From: Vicia villosa
Lineage: Eukaryota; Streptophyta; Magnoliopsida; Fabales; Fabaceae
Length of the DNA: 64,000 bases
Reading direction: 5' to 3'
Assembly: GCF_029867415.1 (NCBI RefSeq)
Contig: NW_026705763.1
Coordinates: forward strand, 1-64,000
Position 1 is the first letter of the stretch; every line of letters begins with the position of its first letter. A program made the position numbers and the translations under genes. Positions 31,041-41,651 of this stretch are shown here, piece after piece. The notes beneath the pieces were generated by a model, which saw only the letters and a program-made list of their open reading frames with translations, was not told where the DNA came from and searched no databases.

Positions 31041-31284
31041 TTTTCTTGTTTCGATAAGTCATATGCTTCGCCCTAAGCATTTTGACCATTTGTATAAAGA
31101 AGGGCCCCCATGTTGTTTCAATTTGTTTAATATTGAATGAAAATCATATTTTCGCATGCAATTACTGTTCCATTTCTTTCATTTTTGTTTTTGCTTTAAA
31201 AACTTTTTCAAAAATGGCAAAGCTTTTTTCTTTTTCTTTCTTTTTATGTGTTGCATTCTAAGGCATAAATCATCCATCGTGCAG
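31037..31284 (+). other. Predicted 248-bp spliceable intron between protease and RT
   Basis: Donor GTAATTTTC (GT at 31037-31038) and acceptor CGTGCAG (AG at 31283-31284) bound a U-rich stretch. Removal deletes the gag-pro stop and brings the upstream frame into register with the RT frame; no stop occurs between 31285 and the RT ATG at 31403. An intron at this place is a known Ogre feature. The exact sites are my inference from frame and consensus. Confidence 0.7.
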
Positions 31285-34200
31285 ATCCGGCTCGGATTCC
31301 ATCAAAAATGATAATGTTACAGTTCCACGTCTTAATATCCTTGAGAATCCAATTGACCAAGCTGATGAGGATAGTGGGGAAGATTGTGAAGTCCCCGAAG
31401 AATTGGCAAGACTTTTGAGACAAGAGGAGAAATCTATTCAGCCACATCAAGAAGCAATAGAAATCATCAACCTCGGTTCAGAGGAAGCTAAGAGAGAAGT
31501 CAAGATAGGGGCCGCTTTGCAAAGTGATGTGAAGAGAAGGTTGATTGAGCTGCTTCGAGAGTATGTTGATATCTTCGCCTGGTCATATGAAGACATGCCT
31601 GGTTTAGACACGGATATAGTTATGCACAGGTTACCGCTCAAACCAGAATGTCCGCCTGTAAAGCAGAAACCACGAAGAACTCGACCTGATATGGCTCTGA
31701 AAATCAAGGAGGAAGTTGAAAAACAGTTGAAGGCGGGTTTCTTATCTGTGTGTGAGTATCCTCCTTGGATTGCAAACATAGTACCTGTTCCTAAGAAGGA
31801 CGGAAAAGTACGCATGTGTGTTGACTACCGGGACCTGAATAGGGCAAGTCCGAAGGATGATTTCCCTCTGCCTCATATTGATGTGCTAGTCGACAACACT
31901 GCTCAGTATTCGGTATTCTCCTTCATGGATGGTTTTTCTGGCTATAATCAAATAAAAATGGCTCCTGAAGATATGACCAAGACTACCTTTACTACTCCGT
32001 GGGGTACGTATTGTTATAAGGTGATGCCTTTTGGTCTTAAGAACGCTGGTGCAACATATCAACGAGCGATGGTGACTCTCTTCCATGACATGATCCATAA
32101 AGAGATTGAGGTGTACGTCGACGATATGATTGCAAAATCCCAAACTGAGGAGGAACATTTGGTATATCTTGAGAAGCTGTTTGCTCGTCTGCGAAAATTC
32201 AAGTTGAGGCTTAATCCAAACAAATGCACTTTTGGGGTGCGATCTGGAAAGTTACTTGGATTCATTGTGAGCCAACGAGGGATTGAGGTCGACCCTGATA
32301 AAGTAAGAGCAATACAGAACATGCCAGCACCGAAGAATGAAAAAGAAGTTCGAGGGTTCCTTGGGAGATTGAATTACATAGCCAGGTTCATTTCTCATCT
32401 CACTGACACTTGTGAACCCATCTTCAAACTGCTGCGCAAAAATCAAGATATTCGCTGGGATGATCGTTGTCAAGAAGCCTTCGAAAAGATCAAGCGGTAT
32501 CTCCAAGAGCCACCAATTCTCATGCCTCCGGTTCCTGGGAGGCCGCTTCTTATGTACTTAACTGTGCTTGAAGGATCTATGGGGTGTGTGCTGGGCCAAC
32601 ATGACGAGTCTGGTCGAAAAGAGTGCGCCATTTATTACCTGAGCAAAAAGTTTACCGATTGTGAATCCCGCTACTCACTACTCGAGAAAACTTGCTGTGC
32701 TTTGGTATGGGCTGCTCGCCGACTGAGGCAGTATATGTTGACTCACACCACTCTATTGATCTCCAAAATGGACCCGATAAAGTACATCTTTGAAAAGCCA
32801 GCTCTTACAGGAAGACTAGCCCGATGGCAAATGCTTTTATCAGAATATGATATTCAGTATGTCACACAGAAGGCCATCAAAGGGAGTGTCCTTGCAGACC
32901 ATCTTGCTCATCAGCCATTAGAAGAGTATCAGTCAATGAAGTTTGACTTTCCTGATGAAGACATCATGAAATTAGATGATAATGAAGGACCCGAACCAGG
33001 AGAACGATGGATTCTCACGTTCGATGGTGCATCAAATGCTATGGGCCATGGTATTGGGGCAGTTTTGACTTCTCCTCGTCAAACTCACATCCCTTTCACA
33101 GCTAGAATATGCTTTGATTGCACGAACAATGTGGCAGAGTACGAAGCTTGCATAATGGGTCTCGAAGCAGCCATTGATATGAGAATCAAGATCCTTGAGG
33201 TTTATGGGGATTCTGCCTTGGTTATACATCAAGTAAGAGGTGATTGGGAGACACGACACCCCAATTTAGTTCCTTATAAGGACTATATCTTGAAGTTACT
33301 GCCCGCTTTCGAGGAAGTCACTTTCAATCATATTCCCCGAGAGGAAAATCAGTTGGCAGATGCTTTGGCTACTTTGGCGGCTATGTTCAGAGTTAGCTCC
33401 CCTAAAGAAGTACCAGACATAACGATCCTCCGTTACAAGGAACCCGCCCATGTGTTCCCTGCTCATTGCCTCACTACTGAAGATGTGTATGATGAAAAGC
33501 CATGGTATTATGACATCAAAAGGTATGTTGAGAAGCAAGAGTATCCCGAAGATGCTACGATTGGTGATAAGCGAACGCTTCGAAGGTTAGCATCCAAATT
33601 CTTCTTGTCAGGAGACGTCCTGTACAAAAGAAACTATGATTCAGTCTTGCTCAGATGCGTGGATAGGCACGAAGCAGAACTAATCATGCGGGAAATTCAT
33701 GAGGGATCTTTTGGAACTCATTCCAGTGGGCACTCCATGGCCAAAAAGATCTTACGAGCAGGATACTATTGGATGACCATTGAAAGTGATTGTTATGTGT
33801 ACGTGAAGAAATGTCACAAATGCCAAGTGTATGCTGACAGAATTCATGTTCCTCCAACTCCTCTGAATGTCCTGACGTCACCTTGGCCCTTTGCTATGTG
33901 GGGCATAGACATGATTGGACGGATAGAGCCGCAAGCTTCGAATGGACACAGATTTATTCTTGTTGCTATCGACTACTTCACCAAATGGGTTGAAGCTGCT
34001 TCTTACAAGAACGTAACCAAGCAAGTCGTTACTCGCTTCATCAAGAAAGAGATCATATGCCGATATGGGGTTCCAAACAAGATCATCACTGATAATGGGT
34101 CCAATCTTAATAACAAGATGATGGCTGAGTTGTGTGAAGAGTTCAAGATTGAACATCACAATTCATCACCCTATCGGCCAAAGATGAATGGCGCAGTCGA

Positions 34201-34750
34201 AGCGGCTAACAAGAATATAAAGAAGATTGTCCAGAAGATGGTTAGAACGTATAAAGATTGGCATGAGATGTTGCCATTTGCTTTGCATGGTTATAGAACT
34301 TCGGTTCTTACTTCAACTGGGGCAACTCCCTTCTCTCTTGTCTACGGTATGGAGGCCGTACTACCTGTTGAAGTGGAAATTCCTTCGTTGAGAGTCTTGA
34401 TGGACGCCAAACTCGATGAAACGGAATGGGTTCAAACGAGGCTTGATCATCTCAATCTAATTGAGGAGAAACGCTTATCTGCTATCTGCCATGGCCAGTT
34501 GTACCAAAAGAGGATCAAGAAAGCGTATGACAAGAAGATTCGGCCTCGAGAATTCCACACGGGTGACCTAGTCGTAAGGAAGATCTTGCCAATTCACACT
34601 GATCCAAGGGGCAAATGGACTCCCAACTATGAGGGACCATACATTGTGAAGAAAGCATTTTCAGGTGGTGCTTTAATCCTGACCAAGATGGATGGGGAAG
34701 ACGTTCCGCTTCCAGTCAATTCAGACTCAGTCAAAAAATACTACGCATAA
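31285..34750 (+). CDS. pol: Ogre pol: reverse transcriptase, RNase H, integrase
   Basis: Copies and integrates the element. The frame is open from the predicted splice acceptor; the first ATG is at 31403. Residues from that ATG: RT with VPVPKKDGKVRMCVDYRDLN, FMDGFSGYNQI and catalytic YVDD (238-241); a connection domain (AIYYLSKKFTDCE); RNase H from about 537 with TFDGASNAMG (catalytic Asp near 541); integrase with an HHCC zinc domain (His 766 to CHKC at 804) and DD35E triad Asp 836 (WGIDMIG), Asp 897 (TDNGS), Glu 933 (GAVEAANKN). The tail (FHTGDLVVRKIL) is the usual gypsy C-terminal domain; I see no chromodomain. All catalytic residues are present and there is no break. Confidence 0.95.
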
Positions 34751-36065
34751 GAGACCCGCTAGGTCGACGTACCTAGGCAAAAATAAGGGCATCCCGGCAA
34801 ACCAAAAGGGTTTGGGCAAAAATTAGGGATAAAACAAAAAGAGAATAACCCGCTAAGTTGAAAACCCGAAAAGGCGACTTAGGCAAAAAAGGGCATCCCG
34901 CTGGATTGAAAACCCGAAAGGGCGATCCAGGCAAAAGTTAGGGATCAAAAGCGAGAGGCTGCAGTCTGAATATCTTTCACAAAGGCCACCATACGCCCTT
35001 GACAAAGCAAACAGATCAATCCAACCATTGCCCCTCTGAAGCAAAGCATTGAGAGGATCAAGGATATGGGAACTGTAGCAATATCAGTTTTAATGGAAAT
35101 CCGAGCATTCCTCTTTGCCATTTCGATCTTTGCATTTTTATTTTTACTTTCTTTTTCGCAACTACCTCATTTAGGAGTTGCTTCCTTGTACAGAAGCCTA
35201 TTCACAGGCATTCCATCAATAAAATGATCTTTTGATGCAAAAGCTTTCTTTCTTTCTTTTTCGCATGCGAGATGTGATTTAATTCATTATTAAACATTGC
35301 ATTGAAAGCGTGGGGGCAATAATCACAAAGTAAAACGAAACATGATGTTACATAAACATAAAAGTGTTCTAAGGGGCACCATTTGCATCCAAACGTTGTT
35401 TTCTGTGCAGGTTGCAGGTTCTAGCCATCATCTTGGCTCACGATGTGTCACGAAAGTCATCGTCATCCCACGTGAAAATTCCAGAGTAGAGTTCATCATT
35501 ACTGGTAAGCATGGGGCACCTGGAAAGGTCCATATCCCTCCTCCATATGACAGACGAAGAATGGTCTCTCAAAACTCATGATTCCCCGAGCAATAGGATG
35601 TAAGGAGAGTCGAGCAAGGTCACTTCCTCCCCAACAGAGTTATGGTCTAATCCTCCACACAGTTGCCAATCATCTTTGGCACTATGAGGTTTCCAACACC
35701 CACCCACAACGGTGTCTCAAGATCACAAGCAACGGATCCCAATGATTCTACTCTTCTGTTCCACCAAGGGCCTTTATTTGGCACTCTCTGCATATAGAAT
35801 CCATTGCATATAGCATTGCATCCTCGAAAGCGTAGCATATCCATCACAGTGGATCATTACGCCATAAAAACTCAAACATGCATACAAAGCATAAGCCAGA
35901 TAATGCAAATCGCCCCTCAATCAAGACAACCCCACATAAAAGGTGGTCCTTACAAACTCCGATTGGTATCTGCTGCCACATCACAAACATCCCCGAACCA
36001 TGGTGCCGATACGAGGTATCCTCAGTTTCTGACGAACGTCTGATACAATGTCCTCCTTTGTCCCC
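34751..36065 (+). other. Ogre 3' untranslated region, first part
   Basis: Begins with loose repeats of AACCCG...GGGCATCCCG type (34755-34945), probably slipped coding-end sequence. About 35790-36030 is homologous to 52290-52530 of the array on the opposite strand. No supported ORF. Confidence 0.6.
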
Positions 36066-36795
36066 TGATGTTGAGTCGATGTTGAGTCATAGGTCGCCAC
36101 GAGATCTTATTCCTCCTAAAGTGTGGAAGATCGCACGAGATCTTCCTTCGATGTGGAGTCATAGATCGCCACGAGATCTTATTCCTCCTAAAGTGTGGAA
36201 GATCGCACGAGATCTTCCTTCGATGTTGAGTCATAGGTCGCCACGAGATCTTATCCCCTTCTCTTCTGTTGACGAGTTGATCGCCACGAGATCTTCTCGA
36301 TGTTGGGTCATAGATCGCCACGAGATCTTATTCCCTTTTCTTCTGTTGACGAGTTGATCGCCACGAGATCTTCCTTCGATGTTGAGTCATAGATCGCCAC
36401 GAGATCTTATTCCTCCTAAAGTGTGGAAGATCGCACGAGATCTTCCTTCGATGTTGAGTCATAGGTCGCCACGAGATCTTATCCCCTTCTCTTCTGTTGA
36501 CGAGTTGATCGCCACGAGATCTTCTCGATGTTGGGTCATAGATCGCCACGAGATCTTATTCCCTTTTCTTCTGTTGACGAGTTGATCGCCACGAGATCTT
36601 CCTTCGATGTTGAGTCATAGGTCGCCACGAGATCTTATCCCCTTCTCTTCTGTTGACGAGTTGATCGCCACGAGATCTTCTCGATGTTGGGTCATAGATC
36701 GCCACGAGATCTTATTCCCTTTTCTTCTGTTGACGAGTTGATCGCCACGAGATCTTCTCGATGTTGAGTCGTAGATCGCCACGAGGTCTATTCCT
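36066..36795 (+). repeat. Ogre 3' minisatellite (CGCCACGAGATCTT family)
   Basis: About 730 bp of two interleaved unit types. Both contain GATCGCCACGAGATCTT, with longer units joined either to CTCCTAAAGTGTGGAAGATC or to CTTCTGTTGACGAGTTGATC. Long ORFs on both strands are by-products. Variable minisatellites just before the polypurine tract are reported for Ogre-like elements. Confidence 0.85.
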
Positions 36796-37078
36796 TTCAG
36801 TCATTGTCTCACACAACTATTTCCATTGAGAACCTGTATTGGCACCGTTATCATGTTACAAGCTACCACCATTCAACCCATTACTCACTGTAAATATATC
36901 CACCGGAAAAACGAATTCCTCTCTTTCCCCAGCAGATATCAAAACAAAAACAAAACAAGGATAACATTTACACCATCTTCTCTGTAAGACAAATCTCTGG
37001 TACTCTGGTATTTAATCTTCTTCTACCTCGAATGTTCGAAAGACTAGCGTCAATCTCACCTTCGAGTATAAGACGATT
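36796..37078 (+). other. Conserved pre-PPT region of Ogre
   Basis: Non-coding, homologous to the equivalent stretch of the array (50171-50450 on the opposite strand), including a segment around ATTGAGAACC and GGCACC. Confidence 0.6.
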
Positions 37079-37090
37079 AAATAGGGGCAG
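37079..37090 (+). promoter_or_regulatory. Ogre polypurine tract
   Basis: AAATAGGGGCAG ends one base before the 3' LTR and would prime plus-strand synthesis. The array has the same sequence at 50170-50158 and 61270-61258. Confidence 0.85.
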
Positions 37091-37091
37091 C

Positions 37092-40000
37092 TGTCATACC
37101 CCAAATTTGTCCTACCCTTTAACTTCTAACTGGCTTAGGCTTTGCGTCCATGTACATACCTCACTTAGGTCATAACCCATATCCATGCATCCATATCATT
37201 GGTGTTATTCAAAGGCTAGCAAGAAAAAGCTCTATTACAAAGAAGTGTGACCTAAGAACAAGAAAACTGAGGTATAATCATGTGGCTCTATGTTCATCGA
37301 AGACCTCCTAGATTGGGGTGCCTCTCTGCTTCAAATCAGGACATTGATTGAAGAGTGCAAGCTTGCAAATCATCTGGCTCGTTAATTCAGGGTTTCTTTG
37401 ACCAAAGTCAACCAGTTGACTTTCTGATCAATATTCAATCAGGAATGGCGTCTATGCGTGGAAAACTTCTCATACTGACTGTGTGGATGTGTTTGTTTGA
37501 CTGGATGGGAGCGGAAGAGATTTAATCGGGAATTTCATCAATAGTCGGAAAAATCGGAACAGTTGACTTTTGGGTCAAAATCGGGAAAATTATTCGAATA
37601 TTGACTTTTGGTGGAAAATTAATCAAGAAAAGTCGAAGAATGGATAAAATCGGGAGTTCGATAAAGAGCTTCCAAAAATGGAAAAAAGACAAAAATGGAA
37701 ACTTTTCAACACTTAGAAAAATTTTTGATCCTTTGAATCAGGATGGGCAGTCCACTTCAGCACTGGATTACACGTGGCAGATGACATTTTTTGAAGAAAA
37801 TTCCAACATCAAAGTTGCTCCTCTCATGGAGGAGAATAACTTTGTAGTTGGACACTTTTTCATTTGAAGCTTGTATGAAGAGTTAAGATGGTGTGAAGTT
37901 GCTGGAAACTCATTTGAATCAAGTCACATTCCAGGTCACAAGTTAGGTCATGACCTGGCATTCTCACAAACACATGGCATGCCAAATCTCCAGCCATTTT
38001 TAGAGCTCTACAAAAGTGCCATAAATGCAAACTTGGTATGTATCTCTTCCTTGCCATCCCCTCTATCCATTGAAACAAGAATTGGGACAATTGAGCAAAT
38101 ATTGAGTCAAGTGCAAGTCTTCAAAGTTGTACCCTCACCAAGTCACAATGGCATGTCTGGCTGGGCAGATTTTTAGGGCACGCGCGTGGCCTTTTGTCAA
38201 ACACATGGTGTGCCCACTTTAAATGCACTTTTCTTCTCCCACAAGCCACTATCTTGAACAAGCTTGATTCTAAACCACTCTTTGCCACGCCCTCTTTACA
38301 TTGATCCAGATTTCATAACAATTGAGTAAGTGAGGAGCAAGATAGAGGGACTCAAAGTGTCACTCTCACAAAGCCATATTCTGACTATGCACACGAGCCC
38401 AAAGCTAAGGCATGCGCACGAGACTCCAGCAGTGGTGACAACATGAGTTCATGATCATTTTTATCCCATTTCCAGATGACAATTCAAGATACTCCCAACA
38501 TCAAATGTCATCCATTCCACGTGCACTTCTCAATGAGCCCAAGAATAAGTCCATTGATGACCCATGGCAAGAGATATGTATGCATGAAGAGGGCATAGGG
38601 GATTAGTTTGCTTACCAAAACTCAATGCATAGCCATGCAAAGGAAGAGAGGCCTGCTGTAGCATGTTACCCATTTGGAACCACACATATTATCTCATTTG
38701 CCATACATAGCCATGCAAATGGCTGAGTTATGGAAAAGGAATGAAAGAACTTTGCTCCATGTGGTAAACTTGTTCCCTAAGTGTTGTAGAGCCCTTCACA
38801 ACATACAGTACTTAATCACAATAAAAGAGTCCCACATCGAGAAAATAAGAAAACTATGCTGCAAGATGCATTCACAGGTCCCACACTCATGGAAACCTCA
38901 CCACTCCCTTCACTCTTGCCCTATATAAACAACCACACACACACTATTCATTCTCTCTTACAGTCACGATTCACAAACAACTCACACACTCTCCTCTCTC
39001 TCACTCTCATTTCACTCTCCCTCTTTCCTCACTCTCCCTCATTCTCTTTCTCCATTCCTTCCACCACCAACCGCCACCGTAACCAACTCCGGCCACCCTA
39101 ACTGACCACCATAACCAACTCCGGCCACCCCAACTAACTTCTCCAACTACATCCGGCCACCATCACCACTGCAACTCACTACCTCTTTAGTCCATTACCG
39201 CTGCAGCTTCATCATCTTCCTCAAGTAGCCTGCGTCACTGCTATCATCAGGTTTTCGCATCACCATCATCATCGAGCATAGCGGGAGCTAGTGGAAAGCA
39301 TCCTCATCATTTCGTTCAAGATCTCTTCAAGTAAGCCTCGCGAACTCACTCTGCATCCATAGGCATACGACATGATGATGCTAATTCGTGTACCATAACT
39401 GTGCTTGATGAAAATGTATGATGCTTATCGTGTGAAGTTACTTTTCTTTGAATTCAGTTAAGTTGATAGCCTGGTTATTTGAGTGATTTTCTTGTGGTTA
39501 TGCATTCCGGAATGTGTGAGGATTCCATTGATGCGTTTATCTTGAGCTTTAGCATAGATCATTGAATGTTAGGGTTTTAGATTCATGCTCAGTTAGGAAG
39601 TTAGAGGAGAAATTAGTAGAATCCGAGGCCGGATCTGTGATCAGCGGCGGAAAACGAGTCGAAACGTGTAAGATCCTTTAGTTTCTGCGTGTTTTCATGG
39701 CGGACCGGCGACGATGTCAAGGGAGGAAGATGACCGGAGCATCTCCGGCTCCGGTGGTGTTCATGCATGGTCCAGTTTCGCCTCCATTGTGTGGCGCCCA
39801 TTCATTGGTCTATTCTCCAAACTTTTTGCTATTTTCATGTTGATCCAAATGATTGAGAAGCTGCGTGCTAGCATGTGATTGGCTTGTGATTATTCTTTTG
39901 TCTTATTCTACTTAAGTTTCCCTTTGCCCAATTGATATGCTGTTCTCTTGCTCATGTCACGTTTAATAAAAAGCATAATAATAAATCACATGCTGAGTAA

Positions 40001-41365
40001 CTTTGCAATATAATAAAATGACTGTAATGCAAAATGAAAATGAGAAAAACATCGGGCCATGAATGCGCTGGGCCCTCCTCTTTCCAAGAACCGCACCTCA
40101 CCTTTGCTGATGCACCATGCGTCCTATTGGATTGGGCCTGAGCGCCCTTGCTACTCCCACCCCCCTTTATTTTGAGCCCAGTTCTGCTTTTAATTGATTT
40201 TGGTTCACTTTGCAAATTACTTCAGCACCCCCCCCTGTCAATAATAAAACAAATAACAAAATTGACTTTTCCTTTATTTCCTTTTGCATGTTAATTGAGT
40301 TTTCCTTGAATAAAAATTGACAAAAGCATTTTTCACTCTATTAGAAGTTTTTAGAATATTATTTCCTTTCAATTGACTTTTTTCCTTTGAGTTTTAATTG
40401 GTTGATAAACCATATAAATAAATAGTTCCTTGTTAATTCAAAATTAGTTTCTCACATGAATAAAAATGCAATTGCTTGTGAATATTTTCATAAATAGTTT
40501 AGATTTTGTTCCTTTTATTTTTGTGAATATTATCCTATATTGTGAGATGCTTAAATAGATTTTTAGAATTAGAATAACATAGATGTAGAAATTAGGATTA
40601 GTTCCCTTTTTCATTCTTTTTCTTTTCAACCATTAAAACATATAAAAATACTTGAATAAATTCCCCATAAAAAATGCAAAGAAAACTCTTAAAAAATGAC
40701 TAATAAATACTTTGACTAATAAAAAGGGAATGGAAACTTGAACGTCCCTTGCTTTAGGGAACGTTCGAGAGCTTGGACCTCCCTTGCTTTAGGGTTCCGT
40801 TCGGGCGTAAGTTCCCAACTTCTAAAAAACACAAACCATAGAGTAACTCGAGTTTCCCTTGCTTTAGGGATTTTCTCGAAACGCTCAAAGTCTCTCTCTC
40901 ATCTCTTTCTCTTAAGGGCACTGTTATCTCCGCTCCATTGCATCCTAGGCTGTCCCTTATGCAAGAGCGCGAGCGTTAACTCCGCCCAACTAAAAAACAC
41001 AAAAACAAACAGAAAATCGTTAGCCGAGCTACGGTAACTCTGATTCCTGAAAAGGATACGTAGGCAGCGGGGTAGGGCCCGTGCGAGTACAATTCTTTAT
41101 TTTCCCTACATTCTGCATTCATTTCGCATTTAGACATAGACATAGATACACACCCTTTAGATAGAAACAAACATAGGTGGATACCATCGAGTACGATGGG
41201 CGCGAGGGGTGCTAATACCTTCCCCTTGCGTAACCGACTCCCGTACCTTGATTCTCTGGTCGCAAGACCTTGTTCTTACCCTTTGTTAGGTTTTCTGATA
41301 TTCCTTTCCCTTATGGGATAAATATATTGGTGGCGACTCTGTTCATTTTTCGCGAGCGTGCGACA
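37092..41365 (+). repeat. Ogre 3' LTR
   Basis: 4274 bp, practically identical to the 5' LTR. Differences seen: CATGAA/AATGAA near 38740, TGCCACC/CGCCACC near 39072, and one extra C in the C-run near 40230. USE-like motif at 38829-38839, TATA box at 38922-38929. Confidence 0.96.
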
Positions 41366-41370
41366 AACGT
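41366..41370. other. Ogre target-site duplication, right copy
   Basis: AACGT immediately after the LTR end GCGACA, identical to 20360-20364. Confidence 0.95.
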
Positions 41371-41651
41371 TTTAAAAAACCATTCTCTAAATTGGGTGTA
41401 TCTAGCATGCTGAAACTCGTCATTGACAAGGTTTCTTAGATTGCTACCTGGAGAATAATCTAACATTATAACGGGAAGTCCATATCTGAGGGAGTAGGTG
41501 ATTCTACTCTAGGAGGATTTGGTTTTTGATATATACCATGAGGAATTTTGTTTTCACTGAGTCTTATATTTTCAACAACTTCTATTTCTTCTCTTAATTG
41601 AGAAGTTGAAGGTCTAGCTAATTGACTGGGTGCAGAATAAAATTCATTTAT
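41371..41651 (-). pseudogene. Right viral arm, outer part: movement-protein tail and second-ORF start
   Basis: On the minus strand the last 61 or so codons of the movement protein (41651-41466) end in the same TAATG overlap as in the left copy, followed by the first 32 codons of the second ORF, which Ogre separates from the rest. Viral sequence stops abruptly at 41651, where array sequence begins. Confidence 0.9.

Larger units (their letters stand above)
20365..41365 (+). mobile_element. Complete Ogre-type Ty3/gypsy retrotransposon, 21.0 kb
   Basis: LTRs of 4273 and 4274 bp (TGTCATACC to GCGACA) enclose a primer site, a long leader, ORF1, gag-protease, a predicted intron, RT-RNaseH-integrase, a 2.3-kb 3' region with a minisatellite, and a polypurine tract. 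The large size, the extra ORF before gag and the intron between protease and RT are the defining traits of Ogre elements in legumes. All three reading frames are open. The LTRs show only about two substitutions and one C-run length change by eye, so insertion is recent. It sits in the right arm of the viral palindrome. Confidence 0.96.

Noticed and set aside
36022..36585. Overlapping ORFs on both strands over the Ogre minisatellite
   Set aside because: A repeat unit without stops in several frames; no evidence for translation.
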